DNA of 64,000 nt from Ehretia macrophylla (lineage: Eukaryota > Streptophyta > Magnoliopsida > Boraginales > Ehretiaceae), in the NCBI GenBank assembly GCA_037974665.1, contig CM075764.1, positions 87,290,825 through 87,354,824 on the forward strand, in the 5' to 3' direction. A model generated the notes under the pieces. The model had not been told where the DNA came from. It saw only the letters and a list, made by a program, of their open reading frames with translations, and did no database searches. Position numbers and translations under genes: made by a program. The first letter of the stretch is position 1, and each line of letters opens with the position of its first letter. Shown here piece by piece: positions 1 to 10,380 of this stretch.

Positions 1-1882
1 GACGTTTACATGAGACCGGGTGCAAAAAGAGTTTACTTATCAACATGTAATCATCGGGAATCATATTTAGAGTTATAAAAAAAATTCCGGGCAGCCCATT
101 AACATTCCTCAACATCAATTTATAACTCACACAAGAGTGGTCTATGGCTCGAGAACCTACGGGGCCATTAGGGCTTTTCTAGGCGTGCTCGGGTCGGTTT
201 CGTTTGCTAAGCGCCACAAACAACTCTTAAACCATTTCAAGCATACTCAACATTTATTAGGAAGCCTAGTAATCACACAATTAAACACATTAATCATATG
301 ATCATCACTTAGCGAGATTTCATAGTTAATAGGGGTTCAATCATGCTTACACGAGCGATTAAGCCACAAGTTGTCACATTATTAACCCAAGGTATGCATC
401 GATTAATTAAAACATCCTCAATCATCCAAAACAGTCAACACAACATCCAAGTTCCACAATCCAAACCATTTAATAGCACAAGAGAAGTCACACCATTTTT
501 CAAAGCATATCACTAAACAAAAACCCCACTGCAATGGTCTGTTTTCCCACATTAATTTAGACAACCAAAAAATCTCCAACTTCAGTGAAAAAAATATCAA
601 ATTAAAGCTTAATGAGTTATTTAAATCCAGAAACAAACCTCGCATAATTTGGAGTTCGGATTCAAGAGTTATAGCCAAAACCGTGAGACTGCGCAAAACT
701 GTCCAGATTTGTACACATTTCAATACATGCCATTTTTGAGGGTCTTAGAGTCAGATTTAGCCTTTGTCTATTTCTGACAAAAATGTCTAGAACTGAAAAA
801 TCTAGCAACATACCAAATTTAATACATTTTAAATATCATTTACTAGGTCAAAACTATTTTGTTCTACAAGGGCAGTGAACTGCCAAAAACCTGCTCCATT
901 TTCCCAGATTTTCCAGATTTAGACAACTTTCGATGTTTTGCCATTTTGGAGACCATAGAGTCAAAATTGGCCTTGTCCTATTTCTACGAACAATGCTCAG
1001 AACTGGAAAAACTAGTCACCTACCAATTTTTACACATTTTCAACATCATTTACTAGGCTAAATATACTTCGTTCTAACAAGTCAGAAATCTGTCAGCTAC
1101 GTGATTTTGCCTATCTTCAAGTTCTAGCCGAATATCTTGCCATGCATGGTTATATAAGCTCATGTACACATATATACAACAATTACAGAGGTAGATGTAG
1201 ACATATGAAGGCATGCATGTGGTTTTTGAAAGCTTTTAACAGAGTTTTAGCCCTCACCTCTTTGAAGATCTAGCAAATGAGCACAAAATCCTTGTTTTGA
1301 GCTTTGTGTGTGACTTTGAGCTATCCTTGCTTGATTACCTTGCTATGGCCGATGCTTGGAGTGGCCTAAAGATTGAGCTTGAGGTCTTGGAAGCCCAAGA
1401 GAAGCCATGGTCGAGAATGAGAGAGAAGGAGAGAGAATGAGAGCTTGAGAGGATTTTGAGAGGAAAATAAAATGTGATGAGTTATGTGTGTGTGTGTGTG
1501 TCGGTCTTAGGGCCTTCAAATCTGATTTTTGCTTTGTCAATTGTGCAATTTGAATTGTGAGGAGCATGCTTGGTGATTTGGTCGAGAATGGGAAGGGTTT
1601 GGGTGAGGTTTTTATTATTTTTTTTGTATTGTCATGCATTTGTCTATCCTAGATTGCATTGTGTCTTGTACTTGTCATAGGAATGTTTAGATAATAGGAA
1701 AGTGCTTAGGTTTAGCATGTGTATAAGAGAATGTTGGGTATTTAGGGATTTTAGGTAGAATAGAATATAGGATATGTTTAGAGGTTTATGAGATTTTGTC
1801 TTGTAATGAGTTTAAAATATAATATTTAGGTGTTAGTAGATTTTGTAGAGATTTGAATTAGGATTATAATAATAGTTAGTGG
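1..1882 (-). mobile_element. Left-truncated long LTR fragment, minus strand
   Basis: No host gene is visible here. Read on the minus strand, a pyrimidine-rich leader (about 1640 to 1340) is followed by a CAAAGAGGTGAGGG box at about 1251-1264. This is the same donor-like box found in the leader of the solo LTRs further right. Between about 660 and 700 the minus strand reads GAGTTCGGATTCAAGAG, a phrase typical of long plant gypsy LTRs. A 98-codon minus ORF at 1343-1639 lies in this leader and has no recognisable domain. Neither LTR end is in the window, and the right boundary is interrupted by the LTR at 1883. Assignment to the same family as the solo LTRs is an inference from these shared boxes. 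Confidence 0.45.
700..1081. repeat. Two-copy direct repeat, about 210-bp period
   Basis: Two diverged copies are in tandem. CCATTTTTGAGGGTC at 730 corresponds to CCATTTTGGAGACC at 941, and CATTTACTAGG at about 836 recurs at about 1046. Each copy ends in a TTCT-ACAAG phrase. The offset is 210-211 bp throughout. It lies within the LTR fragment and is probably a duplicated piece of its regulatory part. Confidence 0.7.
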
Positions 1883-4800
1883 TGTGACACCCCAAACCCA
1901 GCACTTTATTAATTGCATTCATTAAATGGTTAACCTAAATGTAATTTAGCTAATTACTTCATTTTTTTTTCATATTTCCATAAATTCAACTATTTCTGTT
2001 CATGCATTTTATATTTTATAAAATACTACATATTTTTAGGGGACTATAGCCCCTGATCGTGCGTGCATTGTATATCAGGATCAATAGGAAAAAATTTTGT
2101 GAAATGTCTGATGAATAGTACCAGCGGGATTTTTCTAGATTTTTCAGATTTTTGGCATTTTGTTTTGCTGAAATTTAATTACCAAAATGACCCACTAACC
2201 CTTACTAAAATACCCTAATTGCTTGACCTACCCTTTGACCATCTCATGAGAATATTATAAGCCAAAAAAATAAAAAAAAAAATGGGTCAAAAAAATGGCC
2301 AAAAAAGAGTTACGGGAATAGTAACTTCTCAAAAAAAAAATTACTCCTTGCTTCATTCTTGGTTCCATTGCTTCCCAAATTGGTTGTGCTTCATCCTTAG
2401 GACCTTAAGACCATTCTTTGATCTTCAAAAGAGGTGAGGGTGCATTCTATTTTTGTATTAAATTCAATTAAAGTTTGTATTATTATTTTTGTGATCTAAT
2501 ATTGTAGTGGTTTAATTCTTGTTCCGTTGCTTCTTATATGCTCTAATGACTTCATAGAATATGTTTGATAGTTTAAAATGCTTGTTGAATGCTTGAAAAT
2601 GAAACTAGCACTTGGGGAAGATGATGAATAGTGCTAAACTAGGGTTTCTGAAAAAAGTTATAATTTAATTCGATTCGAAACTTCTAGTAGTTGCTAATTA
2701 GGTCCATAAGCATGGGAAAAATGTTAGTTGCACTTGCTATGTTCAAAATTTGAGAAATTTGATCAAAATAGGCTACTTTAATAAGGGATTTCGGGTTTAA
2801 CTTGAATTCGGGCACGTTTCGAGGTTATGGCTAGTCTTTATTAAGTATTGAAGCCATAGAAGTGCTTTCATTTCGCTTGTTTGGGTTCCAAAATTGGTAC
2901 TTGTAGTGTAAACTCACAAAGATGCATTTTCGGTATTTTCATGTACTTGTACTCTAGGTTATGATTTGGAGGTTCTAAATGAGGTATTTAGGTATCCTTA
3001 GATTGGTAGGATGGTTAGTTAGCTTAACTTGATCATTGAATTCCGATAGGAAGCTAAATAGCCTAGTTGAACAAATGGGAAATGAATGAATTAATTGCTT
3101 TAGTACTTATATTGCTTTATAGTTGCTCCTAGAGTATCTAAATGTTATTCTAAGGTATGTGTGAGCTTTTGGTTAAGTTTTGTGAAAAGTATAATATTGA
3201 CCCCTTTGTGTTTGCATAGTTAATTTCATGATAATTGCTTTATAATCGAGTAATTAAATGTTTATATGCCTTTGTGTAGTGTACGTATTATAGTAGTGAA
3301 GTCTCGTGAATTAAGTTGCTTGGTTTACATGGCTTTGGTTGAGTATGAATTTAGAATGGACTAAAGGAACTAGTAATGAACCATGGTAATAATTGTTGTT
3401 AGTTGATTCTTGATTGATTGGATAAATGTTTAAATGTACTTATGTAACAAGTTCATCTATTCGGAGAAGTTGTGAGTTAAGTTATATAGATACTAGTTAA
3501 AGATTGAGTAAACATGTTTATATTGCTTATTAATTGTATTATATGTGTAAAGATATGCTTATATAACTTATTGGTTAGATGTTATATAGTATTTCTACTT
3601 ATATGAATGGCTATGTATATGTTATTTGTTTTGCTATTGTCTTTGTCTGATACTTGGAAATTAAAGAATGATGCATATGTAATCACTTGAGTTTATGCAT
3701 TGTACAAATATTGATTAGAATGATTGATAAACCATGAAATATATTGTTAGTTATGTGAATTAAAGGGAATCAAATAGAGTTGGATAAATTAATGGCTTTA
3801 TGAACTAGCTTTAGTTGAGAATAAGAAATCACTTCTTATGCATATAGTTGATTGTATTAGGTAGTGATAATTGAAGGGAATTGATGCTTTTGGAGAATAT
3901 TGAGGGAATCTTGGCTTAATTCGCGCATGTTTGGCTTCCTAAAAGGTGAGGGATCATTTCTATGTGCATTCTATGTGTCTTATCTTGTTATATGCTAAAT
4001 ATTCGATACTAAGTGATTTAAGTGTTTTAGTTGGATTAGTTTAGCAATTATAGACTAATGAATGTATCATATTTCATCGTATGGCGTGATTGATGATGTG
4101 TGTGCTCGAGGACAACCTCTTTTGTTGTCCTCCTTGTTTGTATATCGGCTTATTTTGTTATATTGTTATTATTATTGCTTCTTGTGTTATCGAGTCAATG
4201 GTTGCGCAACCTTATCGTCGGGGCGGATGCGATAGGCCTCTCTTGGCGGCAGCGGGCTTGCCAGGGTTGGTTGCTCTAGCTCCGTACCCTATTCCCTCAC
4301 TCGCCTGGTCCGGAGATTGCCAGGGGGTGTTGGGTCGTAGGATTGGGTACATCCGGAGTACCCTTTGGTGTTTGGGATACCGGCTTATCGTGATCAAGAT
4401 CGTGGTTCGTGGATCGTGAATCAAGACCAAGTGAAGATTGGAGTACTGGGGTTAAGTGAATGTATCCTTTTTAATGTGTGGTTACTTAAGCTTTTGTCAT
4501 TCTTGAATGGTTTAATTGCTATTATTGTTTAACTATATTACTCGTTGCATTGCACGCCCCGAGAGACTTTATCCCTCACTGGGCAACAGTGGTTGCTCAT
4601 ATCTCACTAACATGTTTCAGGTGGCGCAGTTGAAGGAGTTACCTTAGTTGCTGTGTGATTGTTGTCTGAGGTGGATGTGCTTTCTAGTTGCTATGTGAAG
4701 AATTTGTTGTTCTATGTTATAATCTATTTTGGGGCCTTAAGACTCATATATGTATTTGTGTAATATGTAAGTTGGAAGCCAGATGACTGTAGTAGCAGTG

Positions 4801-5208
4801 GTAATTCTATGGCTTGTAATAACTTATATTTCTATTTCTAGTTGCTTTGCATGCTTGGGTGTGATTGTTTTGATACATGTTGGTTCAACTTCTAAGTATG
4901 TTTCAAAGTTATCATAGAATGGCATGATAAGCGGTTTTATGAAGAAGTCAAGTTGGTTGCATGCTTGTGTGAATCTAAACTATTGTATGCCTCAAGGCTC
5001 GGATGGCCATGAACCTTTGAACTTTAGTTATAAAAGCTTGCCTTATTGTGTTGTGACTTTCTTGAGTGTTTACAGGTTTTCAGAATGTCCACGGTACAGG
5101 GGAGACTCTATCCGTTTTTCCCTAAAATTTTGTGACCGGGTTTGGCATTGGGTTGAGAATAGTATGGTTATTAGAGCCTCCGGTCTCGTGAGGGATCGGG
5201 GCGTTACA
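1883..5208 (+). mobile_element. Solo LTR 1, Tekay-like family, TSD AGTGG
   Basis: The element starts TGTGACACCCC and ends GGGGCGTTACA, with AGTGG directly repeated at 1878-1882 and 5209-5213. These are the TG...CA termini and 5-bp duplication expected of an integrated LTR. No primer site, polypurine tract or pol domain lies inside, so I call it a solo LTR. Landmarks are a donor-like GAG/GTGAGGG at 2431-2440, palindrome GGTTGCGCAACC at 4200-4211, hairpin boxes at about 4109-4133, 4345-4363 and 4581-4598, an acceptor-like CTAACATGTTTCAG ending at 4620, and a fourth hairpin box at about 4994-5012. The 109-codon ORF at 4090-4419 spans these RNA-like boxes, is not conserved between copies, and is not proposed as a gene. 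Confidence 0.9.
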
Positions 5209-5213
5209 AGTGG

Positions 5214-5760
5214 TGTTTGTAGGATAATTTTATAGTCTAGGGCTTTGCGTAAGATTCTTTATTAATTAGCATGCAAGCACGCTTTCCTATGTCTATAGCA
5301 CGCACTACGAGGTAAGGCACGCACTTCAAGGTGAATGCACAGATTCTAAGGTAAATGCATGCAACCTTAAGTGAATCCACGTAAACCAAAGCAAGGCACG
5401 TAATTCAATGTAGTGCATGTAAATCGAGGCATGACACTTAAATCTAGGTTAAGACACGCAATTCAAGGTCAAGGCACACAAAATGAGATAACGCACGCAA
5501 TTCAAAGTCGGGGCACGTTAGTCAAAGATTAGGGCACATAATTCTAGGTCAAGGCACGAATGACGAGGCATGCACAAAAACCAAGACAGGGCACGTAATT
5601 CAACGTCAGTCATATAATTCTTGGTCTAAGGTACGCAAATCGAGGTAACACACGTTATTCTGGGTCGGGCCTCACAGTGCACAAATATCAAGGTAATGCA
5701 CGTAAGTCGAGCTTGGGCCTCACACGTACCTATTTCTTCCCTATCTATGCATTTAAGTAA
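5214..5760. repeat. Degenerate short-period repeat, GCACG..ATTCAAGGT units
   Basis: About twenty loose copies of a 20-25-bp phrase, of the type GGCACGTAATTCAAGGT, run through this segment, each with substitutions and length changes. No ORF or domain is visible. It lies between solo LTR 1 and the end of the Tat/Ogre RNase H fragment, so it may be the 3' non-coding part of that element. A related GCATTTAC-type low-complexity tract occurs at 13490-13780. Confidence 0.55.
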
Positions 5761-5889
5761 TGGCCAGGTAAAAGATCTCCTATCATGGTAAACCGGTCGG
5801 CTCGATGTCCGATCGTTTTTGCATCGCTCCTTACTTCGGGAGAAACCCTTTCTTTGAGGTATTGGGCCTAAGGTTGGGACCAGGAACCT

Positions 5890-6133
5890 TATTAGCTGAT
5901 TGCAGCTACTTGTCTACCAGCAGTGGTAATACTACGCCTTCCGACCTCCCCGAGCTGCAGCACTGCGCCTTCAGCTGTGTTCAGGACTAACCTAGAGAAT
6001 GCGTCTGTTTTTTCATTTTATGTTTGAGAGACATGGGATATACTAAAGCGGTCAAATCCAGAGATAAATTCCGTAACATGGGACAAGTATGCTGCTATGG
6101 AGGGCTCCTTTGCATCATATTCTTCGTGGACCT
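5890..6133 (-). pseudogene. Tat/Ogre archaeal-like RNase H, C-terminal part
   Basis: Reading leftward from 6133, the minus strand gives VHEEYDAKEPSIAAYL, then FDRFSISHVSQT, a stop, and TDAFSRLVLNTAE in the same frame. This matches the C-terminal half of the second (archaeal-like, aRH) RNase H of Tat/Ogre gypsy elements, where an EYEAK-like turn, an AYL helix and a final DALSRLA segment are usual. It is the direct continuation of the fragment at 9449-9700: removing the LTR at 6134-9448 and one GACCT copy joins the two in frame. At least two in-frame stops show that it is dead. No integrase is visible downstream. Confidence 0.8.
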
Positions 6134-9100
6134 TGTAATACCCGAGCCGAGCATGAAAATGTTTTTATTTCTTTTTTTTAATTTCATATTTTTCTTTAAT
6201 ACTTGATATTTTAGATGCATATATCCATTGAGTTTGCGTGCATAGCATATCGGGAACAACGGAAAAAAATTCGTAAGCGAGCGTAATAAATAGTGAAAAT
6301 TTTCTAGCATTTTCCAATTTTTAATTTTATTACTCTTGACCCATTTTGCACAAAACTTGATCCATTTGCATTCTATTTGACCCAAGCTTGACCCATTGAC
6401 CCTTTGACCTTTTAGTTTCCATCTTTTAACCTTTATATAACACACACACAAAAAATAAGCAGCACCAAGGCTCCATTTGGCCGTGAGTTTCAAAGCTATC
6501 TTCAAAAATTTTGCTTTCAATTTTCTTGCTCCATTGGTTCTAGGATTGCTCGAGGGACTTCATTAGGACCTCAACAAACTTTCTTTCTCTTGCATTAAGG
6601 TGAGGGAATGCATTCATACTTGTCTATTTTCAATTCTAACTTCAAACTTTATTTTTATGATCTATCAATATATTGGTTATCTATGCTTGTTTATACTTCA
6701 AATACATTCTATTGTGATTATAGAATATTGTTTTATAGTTAGATTGCAAAGTTTATGGCTAAAAATTAAAAATGTAAGTTGAGAAAAATGATGAATAGTG
6801 ATTGTAAATAGTAAAATCTGAAAATTAGGATTTTCATTCCAAATTGCATTCTATCGCTTTGGTGAGGTGTCATAAATGTTTAGAAGACCAAATGTAACAT
6901 TTAAATGCTTGTTACATTGTTGGAATCAGAGAATTTGCATTAGGTTATAAAGGGGATTTTGGGACTTTTGTGGTAATTGTTGGTTAATGGGTGAACTCGA
7001 GGGTCCTAGGGGTGTCATAAAGGGTAATTAGGAGAATAGAATAGTTTGTTTTAGAATCTTGAACCTCGTCCTTCGATTGTGAGTCAAATTATGTAAATAG
7101 ACAAAAATGGGTCGTTTGACTAAGTGTTGACCTTGGTCGTTTTGAGTGTTGGCATAGTCATAGTGGGGCATGGAAGCCCTTTTGGCGTGGTTGTGGCATT
7201 GTTTGGATGTTCAGTTAGTATAGCTGTAGTTCAAATGTGCTAGGTGGACTTTCGAGGCTCTGTTGAGAAAATGAGATTTCGTAGCGTAGAATTGTGCCAA
7301 AATGAGCCTAAGAGTGGGTAGTGTAGTCAGTTTTCCAATCTCATAGCTCGTTTGGTTATAGTAGCCTTGGGGTTATGAATAGTATTTTTGTAGTTTCGTT
7401 CCTTAAACTTTTATTGCTTGCTTAGCTAAGTTCCTTGTTGTAATTGCCTTATTATTGAATAGTAAGGTGTTTAAATGCATTTGTATAGCTTGTGTATTCT
7501 AAAAGGGATGGTACTGTTAATTGAATAGTTAGTTGATTAATGAATGACATAGCTTAGTTGAATTGAAGTTCTATGTATAGTGATAGTTTTGGACTTAGTT
7601 GTTATCATTCTTGGTTTATTTATTGATTGTATAGCTTGATTCTTATATGTTAAGCAATGTGTCTAGTAAGATTTTAAAGTAACCTTGTGGTTATATAAGA
7701 CTATCCTCAATGGAGGCTCTAAAATGTAAAACTTTCTATTTTTGGTATTTTTAAAGCCCCATACCCTAAAAAATAACATTATTCATAAAAAAAAGTACGT
7801 GAAGTACACCATTTTAGGGTTAAAAGATGCCAAAATAGAACCACGTGCTCTATTTTGTTTAGCAAATTTTTTTCATAAATAGTGCTATTTTTAAGGTATG
7901 GGGCTCTAAAAATACCCAAAAATAGAAAGTTTTACATTTTAGAGCCCCTATTGAGCTTGCCCTAACTTGTGTAATGGTTAGATAATATAAAAAGATTAGT
8001 TTAAGAAAATAGAATTAGTGGTTAATAATTATCTTGAAGTTAACTAACTATATGTTTAATTGTATTTGTGTAGGATGTGTATCTAATTGAAGGAGTTTCA
8101 TGAATTGATAAGTTAAGTGTTATATGCCTTTGTATAGAATGATACCTTGTTAAGAATTGAGAAATTATGCCTTTTTGTTGTCTATACTGCTAGCTTCGGT
8201 GCAAGGGGAAAAAGTATGAAGGAAGGTTGACAATCTTAAGGTGAGGGAGTCTTCATCCATAAGTGCATAATAGTTTATTTTCTTGTTCATAGATTATGTG
8301 ATTTAGTATAATTGTTAAAGTAGTGTGTGCTTATTGATTATATATTATGTGAGGGAAACCTACTTTGTTGTCCCTCGATAATGTGATTATCTTATTTGTT
8401 ATCATCTTGAGTGCATTTGGGCATGGTAGTATCGAGGAAGTTGGGCGGCATCAGGCTTGCCGGTATACCTCGCTTGGGATACTGTCCAGGGAGAGTTAAG
8501 TCGTAGGATTTTATGGTACATCTGGAGTACACCCAACTTGGAGTTATAAGGGGAAGCCGGCCTATCATTACCAGTGACATTATTCTTCGGGATTTCTATT
8601 TGTGGTTCATGGTTCAAGGTTCACGGTTCGTGGTATGAGTTCAAGATCTTCTAGTATTCCTTATTATGTAACTCTCGCTTGGGCTTTTGTTCCTTGGTTA
8701 GTTACCTTTGATTGTATTTCGTGGTTATTCAACTTGCCTTGATGTGTATTGATAAAGTTGTCTCTATTTGTCTGTTTGTGGTAACAGTTAATTGTGCAGT
8801 TGCCTATTCTTGTGATTGAACTACTGCATTGCATGAATCCCCTTATGAAAGCTTCCCGTATACTATTCCCCTCTCTCATTAGATATACATGATTGTATAC
8901 TTACTCCTCATTATCTACATTTCAGGTATTTTCATGTTAGCAAGAAAGTTTATGTGTTCAATGATAGTTCGTGCTTGAAAGAGATGCTTTATATGTTATG
9001 TAGCTTGAGTGGTAAAAGTTGTAAAGATGTTACTTTTGAGTTGTATGTATTTATTGCTAAAAGAAAAAGAAATGTAATTTAAGTTAGTTAGATCATTAAA

Positions 9101-9448
9101 GGGGTATGATAACCTAGTTTATGTAATAGGTTAGTATTGTTTCAATTCAATGCATGTATGTACCTGTCTAAAGGAAAAAAATGTTAGGATAGCCTTTGAA
9201 TTTGGAAGAAGAAATATATAATTTCTTGTGGACTTTCGTTGAGGACCAAGGCTCAGATGGCCTTGAGGAGTTGTTGATTGTGTTGGACAAGGTATTGGTC
9301 TATTTCTCCTGTTTGCAGGTTTTGATTTGCCCTAGAAATAGGGGAGACTCCATCCGTTTTCCCTAAAATCTATGCTCGGGTTCTAAATTGGGTTGAGAAT
9401 AACATGATTAATAGAATTCTCGGTCTCGTGACGGATAGGGGTATTACA
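6134..9448 (+). mobile_element. Solo LTR 2, Tekay-like family, nested in a Tat RNase H
   Basis: Termini are TGTAATACCCGAG and GGGGTATTACA, with GACCT at 6129-6133 and 9449-9453, so this is a clean integration unit of 3,315 bp. It carries the family boxes: donor-like AAGG/TGAGGG at 6600, an imperfect copy of the first hairpin around CTACTTT at about 8360, the GGTAC hairpin with loop ATCTGGA at 8515-8530, acceptor-like CTACATTTCAG ending at 8925, and AAGGC-TCAGATG-GCCTT at about 9247. A MITE has inserted at 7699-7962. Small ORFs inside it share no similarity with known proteins. Confidence 0.92.
7699..7962. mobile_element. PIF/Harbinger-like (Tourist) MITE, TSD TAA
   Basis: This 264-bp element has terminal inverted repeats of roughly 75 bp. 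The left end reads GACTATCCTCAATGGAGGC and the reverse complement of the right end reads GGGCAAGCTCAATAGGGGC; both continue with TCTAAAATGTAAAAC and AGCCCCATACC. TAA flanks it at 7696-7698 and 7963-7965. The 3-bp TWA duplication and the near-complete palindrome fit non-autonomous PIF/Harbinger elements. It carries no coding sequence. Confidence 0.85.
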
Positions 9449-9700
9449 GACCTAATGAGTCACCAGTTACGAGTTTGTTTGCACAACTATAGCCCATGCC
9501 CCCAATGATTTTGCTGTCTTTAATACTACCACTAGGGCTTCATATTTTGCCTCATTGTTTGAGGCAAGGAACCCAAATTTGAAGGAGTATAACATCTCTT
9601 CTCCTCCTGGGCAGATCATTACCACTCCTACTCCACTTCTTTGTCTACTAGAGGATCCGTCAACCTGTGTATGCCAGGTCGAATCTTTCGTTTGAGCATA
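9449..9700 (-). pseudogene. Tat/Ogre archaeal-like RNase H, N-terminal part
   Basis: On the minus strand a frame runs from about 9690 through WHTQVDGSSSRQRSGVGVV, then MLYSFKFGFLASNNEAKYE and AKSLGAWAIVVQTNS to the GACCT duplication. The VDGSS aspartate and the NNEAKYEA block (the acidic helix) are hallmarks of the additional RNase H found only in Tat/Ogre-type plant gypsy elements. Two stops fall in the DSQLV-like strand near 9465. Solo LTR 2 interrupts it. Confidence 0.85.
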
Positions 9701-9823
9701 TCCAGTTCATTCGACTTTGAAGTCTACAAGAGTTTGAGCCTTTATCGCCAGTCGAGGTTGATATTCAATGTCGATCGGACTCAGTTCTACTGCCCATTTT
9801 AATAGGCTTCCCGATATTTCAGG

Positions 9824-10380
9824 TCAGTGCAAGACTTGCTTTAGAGGTAAGTTTGTCATTACCTTGATCAGATGGGCGTCGAAGTAGTACTTTAGCTTCT
9901 TGGTAGCCGTTACCAATGCTAAGGTGACCTTCTCAATCTGCGGGTATTTCACTTCCACTCCTTGAAGAGTTTTGCTGACATAGTATACTGGTTTCTGGAT
10001 CTTTCCATCATCTCGAACCAAGGCTGTTGCTACTGTCGTCACTGTCACTAACAAGTACAGGTAAAGTGAGTGTACTACCTATGGGATAGAGGAAGAGGAA
10101 AAAACCGAAGATTTCACATAGTACTTTTGATCGAAAAATCAATCTGATTTATTTCGTACCCTTCGTTCAATGAGAAAATGGGTCAAATTTTACAGGATCA
10201 AACCTATAGGACTTTAGGAATGATATAAAAAAAAATAGAGGGAAAAATATTAAATAAAAATGAAGTAGAAGAAAACAGATTCTAAATGAAAAAATTCAAA
10301 CTTGAAAAGGATCTTTGTTCAGGTCGGGATAGTATAGGGGAAAGCTCAGGTACTCTTTTAGTTCTTCGAAAGCTTTCTAG
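9824..10380 (-). pseudogene. Tat/Ogre RNase H1 domain, with an insertion
   Basis: The minus strand at 10054-9824 encodes KPVYYVSKTLQGVEVKYPQ and IEKVTLALVTATKKLKYYF followed by LIKVMTNLPLKQVL. This is the typical gypsy RNase H end in which imported substrate-binding residues precede the TD(Q)PLRQVL strand; here the usual TDQ is MTNL, so a catalytic aspartate has probably been lost. Its N-terminal part (EELKEYLSFPL) is found at about 10320-10370 and is separated from the rest by about 245 bp of unrelated sequence at 10070-10315. A chain after 9824 (KWAVELSPIDIEYQPRLA) leads into the second RNase H. Confidence 0.8.
10070..10315. other. Foreign AT-rich insert in RNase H, plastid-like
   Basis: This tract splits the Tat RNase H between EYLSFPL and LYLYL. 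Its text (TTTCACATAGTACTTTTGAT, CCTTCGTTCAATGAGAAAAT, AAACTTGAAAAGGATCTT) resembles, from memory, a non-coding spacer of angiosperm chloroplast DNA; I cannot name the locus. No target duplication or transposon end is seen, which would fit repair-mediated capture of an organellar fragment (NUPT). The break points are estimated from where the protein alignment stops. Confidence 0.45.

Noticed and set aside
1343-1639. 98-codon minus ORF with MASLGLPRPQAQSLGHSK
   Set aside because: Sits in the leader of an LTR fragment with a TG microsatellite; no similarity to known proteins and not kept in other copies.
4090-4430. Overlapping ORFs of 109 and 72 codons on opposite strands
   Set aside because: They lie in the hairpin-rich part of a solo LTR; other copies have different stops and frames, and no domain is visible.
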